DNA from: Candidatus Altarchaeales archaeon
GTDB taxonomy: Archaea > Altiarchaeota > Altiarchaeia > IMC4 > QMZM01
Length of the DNA: 15,992 nucleotides
NCBI GenBank assembly: GCA_003663175.1
Contig: QMZM01000017.1
Location: 1 to 15,992, forward strand
Direction of reading: 5' to 3'
A program made the translations under genes and the position numbers. The notes under the pieces are model-generated. The model was not told the DNA's origin. It did not search any database and saw only the letters and a list, made by a program, of their open reading frames with translations. Below, one piece after another: positions 5,334 through 13,999 of this stretch (position 1 is the first letter of the stretch; each line of letters opens with the position of its first letter).

Positions 5334-5865
5334 TTTTTTTAATAATCTCCATAACCTTCTCAACAACTCTCTTGGTGTTTAATTTTGCCTTATTCTCTTC
5401 AATTTTTGGTTCAATAAATATGACCCCCTCATCTTTTAATTTTTTTACATTTTGTATTACGAATGGATTATTATAAATTGAATAATGCATTGCGGGGCAC
5501 ACTACGACCGGAATTTCTGAGCCCAAGGCAGTTGATGCAAATGTGGTGACTGTTGTATCGTCAATTCCATTTGCAATCTTGGATATTGTATTGGCAGTTG
5601 CCGGACAGATCAAGAGGAGAGATGCCTCGCCATCTATCCCGCATAACCTAACATGCTCAACAGCCCCAGTTAATTCCACTATGACTTTATTTCCAGATGC
5701 CCATTCAAGCACATTCTCATTTATTATCTTTCTCGCGGAATCCGTCATCACACACTCGACATCAATTCCATTCCTTACGAATTCTCTTATAATCCTTGGC
5801 GTCTCTATCGCAGCCACAGAACCGCAAACACCAACAACAATCTTCTTTTTTACTTCCTTTTCCAT
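5314..5865 (-). CDS. CoaC-like flavoprotein (phosphopantothenoylcysteine decarboxylase family), stand-alone
   Basis: 183 residues of the HFCD flavoprotein fold. It shows VGVCGSVAAIETPRIIREF (11-29, phosphate/FMN-binding turn), LTGAVEHVRLCG (65-76, with the presumed active-site H71), ICPATANTISKIANGIDDT (86-104, FMN binding) and PAMHYSIYNNP (124-134). Most organisms fuse this domain to CoaB; here the protein stops after the flavoprotein domain with only a short lysine-rich tail, so CoaB would have to be elsewhere. The CoaC substrate flap appears as IEPKIEENKAKL, without the cysteine of bacterial Dfp. Related flavoproteins act as archaeal pterin reductases (DmrB/AfpA-like), and being first in an operon with GlyA makes that an alternative. 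CoA synthesis is the default reading. Confidence 0.75.
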   Translation of the reverse strand: MEKEVKKKIVVGVCGSVAAIETPRIIREFVRNGIDVECVMTDSARKIINENVLEWASGNKVIVELTGAVEHVRLCGIDGEASLLLICPATANTISKIANGIDDTTVTTFASTALGSEIPVVVCPAMHYSIYNNPFVIQNVKKLKDEGVIFIEPKIEENKAKLNTKRVVEKVMEIIKKNEDKIK

Positions 5866-5925
5866 TATTTAATTATTAAAGCCGGGGCGCATAAAAATTA
5901 GAAGAATTAAAAAATTAAATTTAAG
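5866..5925. promoter_or_regulatory. Divergent promoter region, coaC-like operon / nadA
   Basis: Only 60 bp separate the two start codons. A GC-rich block (GCCGGGGCGC, 5881-5890) touches an AT tract, ATAAAAATTA (5891-5900). This tract could serve as TATA box for nadA (26-35 bp upstream of its ATG) and, on the other strand, for the flavoprotein operon (26-35 bp upstream). Both transcripts would be nearly leaderless. No Shine-Dalgarno sequence precedes either gene. Confidence 0.45.
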
Positions 5926-6846
5926 ATGAGTAAAAATTCTAGAGAATTGGTGTCAGAGATTAACAGACTGAGGGAAGAGAAGAACGCCATAATCCTGGCA
6001 CACAATTATCAGAGACCCGAGATTCAGGATATTGCAGATTTTGTTGCAGATTCATTGGCATTATCGATCAAGGCAAGGGAGACCGATGCGGATGTGATTG
6101 TCCTTTGCGGTGTTGATTTCATGGCGGAGACAGCAGCAATTATAAATCCAGACAAGAGGGTTTTACTGCCAGATTTATCAGCAAAGTGTCCAATGGCGAT
6201 GATGCTGAGTAGTGATGAATTATTGAGGTATAAGGAGAAGTATCCCGAGGCCGGTGTTGTTCTCTATATAAATTCATCTGCGGAGACGAAGGCATATGCC
6301 GACTGCATATGCACATCCGCAAATCCCATAAAGGTTGTGAATTCAATGGATTCAGATACGGTTATATTTGGACCAGATAGAAATCTGGCATATTATGTGA
6401 GTGAGAGAACAGATAAGAGAATCATTCCGGTTCCGGAGCACGGTATCTGTCCGACCCATCATCAACTCTCGATGGATGATGTCGCCACAGCAATGAAAAG
6501 ATATCCGAATGCAGAACTTGTCGTTCATCCAGAGACGATTCCAGAGGTGCAAGAAATGGCGAATGAGATAGCATCTACCGAAGGTATGGTGAGATATTGT
6601 AGAGATTCTGATGCAAGGGAATTTATTATTGGAACAGAGAATGGAATTCTTTATAAATTGAAAGTGAATATTCCAGAAAAGAAATTCTATTCTTGCTCAG
6701 AATTAATGATATGTCCATCGATGAAGATGATAACTCTGCAGAAATTGAGAGATTCTCTTCTTGAGGAGAGATATTTGATAGAGGTACCTGAGAATATCGC
6801 ACTGAAGGCGAGGAGAAGCATAGAGAGAATGCTGGAGTTGAGTTAA
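5926..6846 (+). CDS. nadA: Quinolinate synthase A
   Basis: 306 residues, the usual length for NadA. The enzyme condenses iminoaspartate with dihydroxyacetone phosphate to quinolinate in de novo NAD synthesis and uses a [4Fe-4S] cluster held by three cysteines. All three are visible: C88 in SAKCPMAM, C175 in EHGICPTHH and C263 in MICPSMKM. Other family blocks are ILAHNYQRPEIQDIADFVADS (24-44, approximately), CGVDFMAETA (61-70), YINSSAETKA (114-123), ADCICTSAN (125-133) and VHPE (200-203). No nadB or nadC is next to it. It is followed by a CaCA antiporter 36 nt downstream, where a separate AT-rich promoter is possible. Confidence 0.95.
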   Translation: MSKNSRELVSEINRLREEKNAIILAHNYQRPEIQDIADFVADSLALSIKARETDADVIVLCGVDFMAETAAIINPDKRVLLPDLSAKCPMAMMLSSDELLRYKEKYPEAGVVLYINSSAETKAYADCICTSANPIKVVNSMDSDTVIFGPDRNLAYYVSERTDKRIIPVPEHGICPTHHQLSMDDVATAMKRYPNAELVVHPETIPEVQEMANEIASTEGMVRYCRDSDAREFIIGTENGILYKLKVNIPEKKFYSCSELMICPSMKMITLQKLRDSLLEERYLIEVPENIALKARRSIERMLELS

Positions 6847-6882
6847 TTGAGTTTAAAATTATTTTAATATAAATTCAAAAAA

Positions 6883-7827
6883 ATGCTTGGATTAATTCTT
6901 GGATTGATCATTGTGGTCGTTGGCTCGGAATTGCTCTCTAGGTCTGCGGAGGGAATCTCATACGAACTTAAGGGAACCTATGTTGTTGGCTCGGTGCTTC
7001 TCGCATTAACTGGAAATCTGCCAGAGTTGGCAGTATCAACCTCTGCAGTTCTTCGGGGACATCAGGAGATGGCGATGGCGTCCATCATTGGAAGTGTTGC
7101 GGTGAATATATTAATAGTGATGGGTCTTGCGGCCTTGCTTGGGGGATGGAGGAGTGACCTTAAATTCGACAATAAGAAACTTCAGGCGGATCTGCCAATG
7201 TTGATTGGTGCAATGGGCTTCTTCGTCTTTATAAATCTTGGTAGGGCCGAAGAGATTCATCTCATAGATGGATTAATATTATTATTTACATATCTGTTGT
7301 TATTGAGATTCATGCTTTTTTCTCATAGGGAGATGTATATAAGCCATGAAACAATTATAACTGGGAAGAGAAGACCATTGAGATATTGGATAGCACTATT
7401 CCTAATCTCTGCCGTGATGGTCATCGTTGGTGCGGAAATACTTGTTCATGAAGTCAAGGAGATATTCATTGAATATATGGAACTGGATGAGAAGTTTGTT
7501 GGCTTCACACTACTTGCGCTGGCTGCAAATCTGCCGGAACACATGGCTGTAATAAAGGTGGCGATGAAGGGCAATGGCGAGATGGCGGTTGGAAATGCCA
7601 TCGGCTCGGCATCCCAGGCGATCTACCTCATTCTTGGGATATTGATACTTATCTCAATATTCACGGGAAATCCATTACCAACACATCTCGATTTAATTTA
7701 CCTGGCAGTGTTTGCAATTTCCGTCTTAATAACAATGGTTGTTGTTGAAGACGGTAAACTGACATGGTTTGAGGGCTGGGTCTGTATTGTGATATATTTG
7801 CTTGCATCTGCATCAATTTATTATTGA
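6883..7827 (+). CDS. CaCA-superfamily cation antiporter (Na+/Ca2+ or Ca2+/H+ exchanger)
   Basis: 314 residues, about ten hydrophobic segments in two homologous halves, the normal size for prokaryotic YrbG-type exchangers. The two alpha repeats are LLALTGNLPELAVSTSAV with GSVAVNILIVMG (about 39-81) and LLALAANLPEHMAVIKVA with GNAIGSASQAIYLILG (about 210-252). Each has the acidic residue of the ion site (E48, E219). Unlike typical YrbG/NCX proteins, the residues before N-L-P-E are G and A rather than T-S, and the second repeat has GSASQ where NCX-like members have GSN-x-x-N. The latter resembles Ca2+/H+ (CAX) antiporters, so the coupling ion is uncertain. It probably exports Ca2+ across the cytoplasmic membrane. 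Confidence 0.85.
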   Translation: MLGLILGLIIVVVGSELLSRSAEGISYELKGTYVVGSVLLALTGNLPELAVSTSAVLRGHQEMAMASIIGSVAVNILIVMGLAALLGGWRSDLKFDNKKLQADLPMLIGAMGFFVFINLGRAEEIHLIDGLILLFTYLLLLRFMLFSHREMYISHETIITGKRRPLRYWIALFLISAVMVIVGAEILVHEVKEIFIEYMELDEKFVGFTLLALAANLPEHMAVIKVAMKGNGEMAVGNAIGSASQAIYLILGILILISIFTGNPLPTHLDLIYLAVFAISVLITMVVVEDGKLTWFEGWVCIVIYLLASASIYY

Positions 7828-7861
7828 AAGTTATTAATTTATTATCACAAATAAAATTAAA

Positions 7862-9217
7862 ATGAGAAATTTGGTCATCGTTGGCGGTGGAGAGGCGGGG
7901 TTTATCTCTGCAATTACTGCGAAAAAGACAAACCCGAGGGTTAATATAACTCTAATAAATGATTCTAAAGAATTTTATTCTCCGTGCGCGTTGCCGTTCG
8001 TGATTTCTAATGAGGTTGGGATAGAGGATATTGTAGATGATCTCGAAGAGATGTGTAGAGAGAGTGGTATAAATTGTGTTATCGATACCGTTGTTTTGAT
8101 AGATACCAAGAATAGAGTTGTTAAGACAAAGAATGGTCATGAATTTAGATACGATTCATTGATAATCGCGACCGGTGGAACGCCGTTCATTCCAAAAATC
8201 CCAGGAATAGAACTCGACGGAGTGCATACACTAAAGACAATTGAGGATGCAAGGAGAATCATGGAGGTTATAAAAGGAGTGAAGAATGCCGTTGTTATTG
8301 GTGGCGGTGCAATTGGTGTCGAGATATCTGCGGCACTGAGAAAGAGGAATTTGAATGTTACATTGGTTGAGATCTGTGAGCATTTACTACCAAAAGCACT
8401 TGATCCCGAGTTCTCCGCGATCGTTGAGAGAAAATTAAGTGAGAATGGAATAAATTTGCTCCTAAATTCTAAGGTAGATGAGATCATTGGCGAGAATAGA
8501 GTCGATTCTGTGATAGTGAATGGAGATGAAATAAAGGCTGAAATTGTTGTGATAGGGACCGGTGTCATACCAAGAGTAGAGTTGGTGAGAGATTGTGGAA
8601 TAGAGATATTTGGCAGAGGTATAAAGACCGATGGCTTCATGAGAACAAATATAGAGAATGTATATGCTGCCGGAGATTGTGTTGATTCGAGGTCACTGCT
8701 GACTGGAAAATTAATGTTGAGTCAATTGGCAACAACGGCATTGAGGCATGCAATGACCGCAGGAACAAATGCGGTCGGAGGGTATGCAACATTTGAGGGG
8801 GTTTTAAATTCAATGCTACTCAAGGTATTTGATATCGAGATTGGAAGAACCGGGCTCACCGAGAACGATGCCAGGGAGAATGAAATTGAAACAATTACTG
8901 GTGTTGCAAGAGGAACAACACGCTCCCATTACTTCCCTGGAAGTAAAGAGATACTTGTCAAATTGATATTCAATGAATTAAATAGAAGTATTATTGGGGC
9001 ACAGATAATTGGTGGCGAGGGTGTTGCCGGTAAGATAGATTTGATTGCATTTGCGATCGTAAATAATGCCAGAATTGAAGACTTAATAAAGTTGAAATAC
9101 TGCTATACTCCGTCATCTGCACCACCAAGAAATGTCATCGTCCTCGCCGCAGAAAACGCGCGTAGAAAATTACAGAGGAGGGAGGAGGAGAGAAAGAGGA
9201 AATTTGAAAGAATTTAA
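7862..9217 (+). CDS. CoA-disulfide reductase / NADH oxidase family flavoprotein
   Basis: 451 residues, typical of the family. It has an N-terminal FAD Rossmann motif, VIVGGGEAGFISAI (5-18), the redox-active single cysteine C42 in YSPCALPF, IIATGGTPF (101-109), the NAD(P)H motif VVIGGGAIGVEIS (144-156), the second FAD motif NVYAAGDC (266-273), and a C-terminal dimerisation domain ending YTPSSAPPRNVI. The S-P-C-x-L-P-[FY] cysteine marks the single-cysteine branch, which includes CoA-disulfide reductases, NADH oxidases/peroxidases and polysulfide reductases; the substrate cannot be told from sequence. The last 20 residues (RRKLQRREEERKRKFERI) are a charged helix beyond the usual end. The gene converges on the next with only 2 nt between stop codons. 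Confidence 0.9.
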   Translation: MRNLVIVGGGEAGFISAITAKKTNPRVNITLINDSKEFYSPCALPFVISNEVGIEDIVDDLEEMCRESGINCVIDTVVLIDTKNRVVKTKNGHEFRYDSLIIATGGTPFIPKIPGIELDGVHTLKTIEDARRIMEVIKGVKNAVVIGGGAIGVEISAALRKRNLNVTLVEICEHLLPKALDPEFSAIVERKLSENGINLLLNSKVDEIIGENRVDSVIVNGDEIKAEIVVIGTGVIPRVELVRDCGIEIFGRGIKTDGFMRTNIENVYAAGDCVDSRSLLTGKLMLSQLATTALRHAMTAGTNAVGGYATFEGVLNSMLLKVFDIEIGRTGLTENDARENEIETITGVARGTTRSHYFPGSKEILVKLIFNELNRSIIGAQIIGGEGVAGKIDLIAFAIVNNARIEDLIKLKYCYTPSSAPPRNVIVLAAENARRKLQRREEERKRKFERI

Positions 9218-9219
9218 AT

Positions 9220-9693
9220 TTACTTCACTATCCTGAGGAATATCTTTTCAGTTATTGAATTGTTATCAAATCTGACATCGATTCTTATCCCATACTCCCC
9301 GGGGTATTTTGCCCTCGCAACGATATCAAAATCCAGTTCTCGCGAATTGCCGGGGGCTAATGTCACCCTATCATTGGATGATCGATTCTGCGTATCCGTA
9401 AAAATCACACTCGTGTCATCACTCCACAAGAGAACATCCACATCTCTACTCTCAATACCAACATTCCTTATTTCTACCAATATTGTACTTTCTCCATTTA
9501 ATGGGATGCTCTCTGGTTGCAGATGCAGCCTTGTACAAATTCCGTCCAAACAATTATATTTTGGGGCAAATGGATTGAAAATTATGAAGAGTGAAATTAT
9601 TGCAGATATAAACAGAAGTAATGGAATCACGACATTCCATCTAATTCTCGAGATTATGTTTTTATAGGTAATGTCCTTAAGTAATTTGACCAT
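9220..9693 (-). CDS. Membrane-anchored protein with an extracellular beta-sandwich domain
   Basis: 157 residues; family not identified. A short cytoplasmic N-terminus with many basic residues (KLLKDITYKNIISRIRW) precedes one hydrophobic helix (about 20-42), an N-in signal-anchor layout. A pair of cysteines (YNCLDGICTRL) then precedes a domain rich in alternating hydrophobics: STILVEIRNVGIESRDVDVL, DRVTLAPGNSRELDF and YGIRIDVRF. This pattern resembles CARDB/Ig-like domains of archaeal surface proteins, with E-I-R-N-x-G typical of that fold. It probably faces outside the cell. It is divergent from mscS (37-bp AT-rich gap), so the two may be co-regulated. Confidence 0.65.
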   Translation of the reverse strand: MVKLLKDITYKNIISRIRWNVVIPLLLFISAIISLFIIFNPFAPKYNCLDGICTRLHLQPESIPLNGESTILVEIRNVGIESRDVDVLLWSDDTSVIFTDTQNRSSNDRVTLAPGNSRELDFDIVARAKYPGEYGIRIDVRFDNNSITEKIFLRIVK

Positions 9694-9730
9694 ATTTAAA
9701 TTTTAATTTTCAAAGTTTAAAATTATTAAC
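9694..9730. promoter_or_regulatory. Divergent AT-rich promoter region, surface protein / mscS
   Basis: The 37-bp gap is almost pure A/T, with TTTAAATTTTAATTTT and GTTTAAAATTATTAAC. It leaves room for TATA elements on both strands only if transcription starts at or within a few bases of each ATG. No other signal is seen. Confidence 0.35.
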
Positions 9731-10855
9731 ATGGACCTTAATCAGAGCAGTGATTTATTTAAATTTGACATAGAGAATCTGATTGACTCAATAATAGATG
9801 CATTTGGACTGCAATTCTTGGGGATATATGCGGATATCATATTCTCAATCCTCATTATTCTTGCGTCGTTATTCATTGCGAGGATCACATACATATTTCT
9901 CGAGAGATATTTCAGAAGAATTGCCAAGAAAACAAAGAGTGACATTGACGATAAAATTCTTGAGATAATTCATAGGCCGATCTACTACATAATAATCCTT
10001 CTTGGATTTCAACTGGCTTTATCCCATCTGCTGATCTCTCTTTCCTATGACCACTTCGTAGCTCCGGCTACCGGCATTATATCTGGAATTGCAATTGCAA
10101 TAGTTATTTATATCTCAATAAAGATCTCCGATGTATTGCTGTATTATTTTGGAGATAGAATTATATCGAGAGGTAGGGCAGAAATTGATAAGGAAGCCCT
10201 ACCATTCATATCCAAGGTTATAAAGATTCTTCTAATTTCATTTGGTGCAATAATAATCCTCGACCAGATTGGAATAGATGTCAGTCCATTGACCGTCGGT
10301 GCCGGTGTTATGGGATTTGCGGTTGGCTTTGCAGCCAAGGATACATTGGGAAATATACTGGCTGGATTCTTTATTCTCATAGATAAGCCATTTAAGGTCG
10401 GTGATAGAATTCAAATTGGTAATTATTTGGGCGATATCGTTGGGATAACACTCAGAACCACCAGAATAAGAACCTTGGAGAATAATTATGTCATAATTCC
10501 GAATTCCGAATTAATAAGAAGGGAGGTGATAAATTATCGATTACCGCAGACGAGGATAAGGGTCTTCTTAAATATTGGAGTTGCCTATGGTTCAAATCCA
10601 GAAAGGGTAAAGGAGATAGCAATTAAGACTATGAGGGACTGTGAATTTATCTTAGATGATCCGGAGCCATCCGTATACTTTGTAGAATTTGGCGAATCAT
10701 CTCTAAATTTTAAATTGATATTCTGGGTTAGGACATATACAGAAAAACTTAAAGCATTGGACTTCTTGCATATGAATCTCTACAAGAGATTTGAAAGGGC
10801 GGGAATAGAGATACCATTCCCGTGCAGGACCATCTATATAAGAGATAAGAGTTGA
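9731..10855 (+). CDS. mscS: MscS-family mechanosensitive channel
   Basis: 374 residues, longer than E. coli MscS because of an N-terminal extension. Hydrophobic helices are at about 33-57, 84-104 and 114-136, then a helix at 160-180. The pore-lining TM3 signature is VSPLTVGAGVMGFAVGFAAK (184-203), followed by DTLGNILAGFFILIDKPFKVGD (204-225, the TM3b-beta-domain junction) and IIPNSELIRREVINY (255-269) in the beta domain. The C-terminal alpha/beta domain (about 275-370) completes the cage. It releases solutes on hypo-osmotic shock. The downstream Ca2+-ATPase starts 31 nt after the stop, so the two may be co-transcribed; I saw no strong promoter between them. Confidence 0.92.
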   Translation: MDLNQSSDLFKFDIENLIDSIIDAFGLQFLGIYADIIFSILIILASLFIARITYIFLERYFRRIAKKTKSDIDDKILEIIHRPIYYIIILLGFQLALSHLLISLSYDHFVAPATGIISGIAIAIVIYISIKISDVLLYYFGDRIISRGRAEIDKEALPFISKVIKILLISFGAIIILDQIGIDVSPLTVGAGVMGFAVGFAAKDTLGNILAGFFILIDKPFKVGDRIQIGNYLGDIVGITLRTTRIRTLENNYVIIPNSELIRREVINYRLPQTRIRVFLNIGVAYGSNPERVKEIAIKTMRDCEFILDDPEPSVYFVEFGESSLNFKLIFWVRTYTEKLKALDFLHMNLYKRFERAGIEIPFPCRTIYIRDKS

Positions 10856-10886
10856 TAGGACATAGTATATCTTGATACGATTTAAT

Positions 10887-13646
10887 ATGACTGATAAACC
10901 AAAATACCATTCTATGAAAATTGATGGTGTGCTAAAATGCTTAGAATCTGGAGAAGATGGTCTATCAGAAGACGAAGCAAAGAGGAGATTAGAGAAATTT
11001 GGCTTTAATGAACTTGAAGAAATTCGGAGGATAACCCCACTACAGATCTTCATAAGGCAATTCACATCATTAATTGTCATAATACTTCTCGTTGCCGTTG
11101 TCATATCTGCGATTATAGCATATATTGAAAATAGCGGTTACATGGAATCTATTGCAATTCTGATAATTGTCATTCTCAATGGAATTTTTGGTTTTATTCA
11201 GGAATACAGGGCTGAGAAGAGTATAGAAGCGTTAAGGAAGTTGACTGCATTGGAAGCGAGAGTTATTAGAGATGGAAAAGAAATGAAGATTCCGAGCAGG
11301 GAATTGGTTCCTGGAGATATAATCCTGTTAGAGACTGGTGATAAGGTGCCCGCGGATGCTCGCCTAATCGATGTTGCCAAACTGCAGGTTGATGAATCGT
11401 CGTTAACCGGTGAGAGCATCCCGGTTGAGAAGGAAACCACCGTTTTGAAGGAAGATGTTCCAATTGCCGAGAGGAAAAACATGGTCTTCATGGGAACGAT
11501 TGTAACGAGGGGGAGAGCAAGGGCTGTAGTCGTTGAGACTGGTATGCGAACGGAGTTTGGCAAGATCGCCACCATAATCCAGGAGGCGGGGGATAAGGAA
11601 ACTCCACTACAAATAAAATTGGCGGAATTTGGTAAATGGTTGAGTCTAATTACTATAGGAATCTGTGTAGTTGTATTCCTGACTGGCATAATCAGAGAAC
11701 TTCTCATTGAAAATGTCTTGGAGACGGAATTTATAGTTATGATGTTCATGGCAGCCGTGGGCTTGGCAGTCGCCGCCATACCCGAAGGACTGCCCGCAAT
11801 AGTTACAATTTCTCTTGCCATCGGAGTCCAGAGAATGGCAAAGAGAAACGCACTGATCAGGCATTTACCAGCAGTAGAAACACTCGGCTGCACTACCGTT
11901 ATCTGCTCCGATAAGACCGGAACGCTGACAAGAAATGAGATGACAGTGCGAGAGATATACATGAACGATGAAATGATTAAGGTCACTGGCAGTGGATATA
12001 CTCCAGAGGGAGAGTTCATCTTTAATGATAAAAATGTAAACACCAAGGATATCGAATTCTTGCTTAGAATTTGTGCATTGTGTAATGATGCAAAATTAAT
12101 TTATAATGAAAAATGGGAGATACTTGGAGACCCAACCGAGGGAGCATTGATTGTGGCAGCAGCAAAGGCTGGATTGAATAAGGAAGAATTGGAAAGGAAA
12201 TATCCCAGGATAGATGAGATACCATTTGATTCTGAAAGGAAACTCATGACAACAATTCATAGCATTGATGGTAAGAAGATTGCATGTGTGAAGGGTGCAC
12301 CAGATGTTCTATTAGAGAGGTGTAGTTACATATACAAAGGAGGTAAGACAAGAAAAATTCACGAAGTGAATTTTTATGCCGAAGATAAAGTTATACTTTA
12401 TCTTACGGTAAAAAAGTTGAGTGAGAGGGATAGAGAGAAGATACTAAAAATAAATCAGATGATGGGCAGTAATGCCCTCAGAGTGCTTGGGGTAGCATAT
12501 AGAGATATTGGGGATAGAAACTCGGATAACATTGAAAGCAACCTCGTATTTGTTGGCTTGGTTGGTATGATGGATCCTCCCCGGGATGAGGTCAGCGAAT
12601 CAATTAGAAAGTGTAGAGAAGCAGGTATAAAGACAGTAATGGTTACTGGCGATCACTTGATGACCGCAGAAGCAATAGGAAAACAGATCGGGTTACTAAG
12701 GGAAGGGGATATAAAATTAACTAATGAGGATTTAGATAAATTAAGCGACAACGAACTCGAGGATATTGTGGAGGATGTTGCATTATATGCGAGGATTTCC
12801 CCAGAACACAAGGTTAGAATCTTGGATGCATTAAAGAGAAAGGGGCACATCGTGGCAATGACTGGTGATGGGGTTAATGATGCTCCAGCACTTAAGAAGG
12901 CAGATATCGGTGTTGCAATGGGGATAACTGGCACAGATGTCAGCAAAGAGGCATCAGATATGATACTAACGGATGATAATTTCGCCTCGATAGTAAATGC
13001 AGTTGAAGAGGGAAGGGCAATATATTCAAGTATTAAGAAATTTGTTCAATATACCCTGTCATCAAATTTTGGGGAGATTCTGGTTATTTTCGTTGGCATA
13101 TTGTTGGGCTTTCCATTACCATTGATAGCAATTCAAATACTATGGGTAAATCTCATAACAGATGGTCTGCCGGGACTTGCTCTTGGTTTAGACCCCCCAG
13201 AGTTTGGCATAATGCAGAAGCCTCCACGCAGTCCTAAGGAGAGAATAATCTCAAAAGATGTGGCACAGACTATCTTAATTGTGGGAATTGTTATGTGTAT
13301 CGGCACCCTGGCAATGTTCTATCACTACGGGGCAAGACCAGGAATGAATCTTGAGGCGTTGGGAGATTATGCACCCAAGGCTCAATGTGTAGCATTCACA
13401 ACTCTGATAATGTTTCAATTATTCAATGCACTAACCTACAGAACAAGACCATTTAGCAGGATAATTGAGAATAAATGGTTACTCGGTGCAATTATCATCT
13501 CAATACTGCTACAACTTACCATAATCTATACACCAATGAACAGTATATTTCATATCGTTCCATTGGATCTGATCGATTGGATTAAAATAATACTAATAAG
13601 CAGCACCCTGTTCATAATTCTTGAGATGAGGAAGAAGCTTAAATAA
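10887..13646 (+). CDS. P-type Ca2+-transporting ATPase (P2A/SERCA-like)
   Basis: 919 residues from the ATG at 10887; the TTG at 10872 adds only five unconserved residues. The N-terminal cation-ATPase domain is followed by TGES (174-177, actuator), AAIPEGLPAIV in TM4 (296-306), phosphorylation site CSDKTGTLT (340-348, D342), nucleotide-binding KGAP, MVTGDH and the hinge TGDGVNDAPALKKADIG. TM5 has SSNFGE and TM6 WVNLITDGLP, retaining the SERCA residues equivalent to N768, E771, N796, T799 and D800. In TM8 the E908 equivalent is Q (MFQLFNAL, codon 13416-13418), so the first Ca2+ site may be weakened. It exports Ca2+ (possibly Mn2+) using ATP. The mscS neighbour fits a cation/turgor theme. Confidence 0.93.
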   Translation: MTDKPKYHSMKIDGVLKCLESGEDGLSEDEAKRRLEKFGFNELEEIRRITPLQIFIRQFTSLIVIILLVAVVISAIIAYIENSGYMESIAILIIVILNGIFGFIQEYRAEKSIEALRKLTALEARVIRDGKEMKIPSRELVPGDIILLETGDKVPADARLIDVAKLQVDESSLTGESIPVEKETTVLKEDVPIAERKNMVFMGTIVTRGRARAVVVETGMRTEFGKIATIIQEAGDKETPLQIKLAEFGKWLSLITIGICVVVFLTGIIRELLIENVLETEFIVMMFMAAVGLAVAAIPEGLPAIVTISLAIGVQRMAKRNALIRHLPAVETLGCTTVICSDKTGTLTRNEMTVREIYMNDEMIKVTGSGYTPEGEFIFNDKNVNTKDIEFLLRICALCNDAKLIYNEKWEILGDPTEGALIVAAAKAGLNKEELERKYPRIDEIPFDSERKLMTTIHSIDGKKIACVKGAPDVLLERCSYIYKGGKTRKIHEVNFYAEDKVILYLTVKKLSERDREKILKINQMMGSNALRVLGVAYRDIGDRNSDNIESNLVFVGLVGMMDPPRDEVSESIRKCREAGIKTVMVTGDHLMTAEAIGKQIGLLREGDIKLTNEDLDKLSDNELEDIVEDVALYARISPEHKVRILDALKRKGHIVAMTGDGVNDAPALKKADIGVAMGITGTDVSKEASDMILTDDNFASIVNAVEEGRAIYSSIKKFVQYTLSSNFGEILVIFVGILLGFPLPLIAIQILWVNLITDGLPGLALGLDPPEFGIMQKPPRSPKERIISKDVAQTILIVGIVMCIGTLAMFYHYGARPGMNLEALGDYAPKAQCVAFTTLIMFQLFNALTYRTRPFSRIIENKWLLGAIIISILLQLTIIYTPMNSIFHIVPLDLIDWIKIILISSTLFIILEMRKKLK

Positions 13647-13648
13647 AT

Positions 13649-13999
13649 TCACTCAGTCTTATCTGTTTCGCTCTCAAGTATTTCGCCACCCTTCTTACCT
13701 CGCTCCCTTTCCTTGAATTCTATCTCAAACCCAACATTTCTCGCAGCCCTCTGTAAGAAATCAAATACATCCTCTGAGTAGTTATGCGCAACAAGAATGT
13801 TGTCGAATAGATAGAAATTGAATCTCTTTCTCTCCTCTAAGGGAGCTTCACTCAATAACCTAAAGATATGCTCATTTGATGGAAATTCGAATCTACATAC
13901 TGGGCCATATTCCCCTTCCCTAACATGAAACTCCACCGTGACTTTACCCTCCAACCTCTCCAGCTTATACCAGGGGATTTTATCATATATGCCTTCCAT
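13649..13999 (-). CDS. Conserved-looking hypothetical protein downstream of apgM
   Basis: 116 residues, family not recognised. The protein is acidic and basic throughout with no membrane helix: EGKVTVEFHVREGEYGPVC near residue 17, then SEAPLEERKRFNFYLFDNIL, and a C-terminal charged tail (ERERGKKGGEILESETDKTE) that is probably disordered. The start overlaps the end of apgM by 17 nt on the same strand, indicating co-transcription after apgM. Its stop is 2 nt from the ATPase stop on the other strand. It may be a small cytosolic accessory protein, but nothing shows its role. Confidence 0.6.
   Translation of the reverse strand: MEGIYDKIPWYKLERLEGKVTVEFHVREGEYGPVCRFEFPSNEHIFRLLSEAPLEERKRFNFYLFDNILVAHNYSEDVFDFLQRAARNVGFEIEFKERERGKKGGEILESETDKTE

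Noticed and set aside
8137..8640. Minus-strand frame of 167 codons
   Set aside because: It lies opposite the NAD(P)H-binding domain of the flavoenzyme and its composition is that of a shadow frame.
11198..12046. Long minus-strand frame of 282 codons opposite the Ca2+-ATPase
   Set aside because: It is antisense to the well-conserved actuator and phosphorylation-site regions of the ATPase, and its serine/threonine-rich translation is typical of shadow frames.
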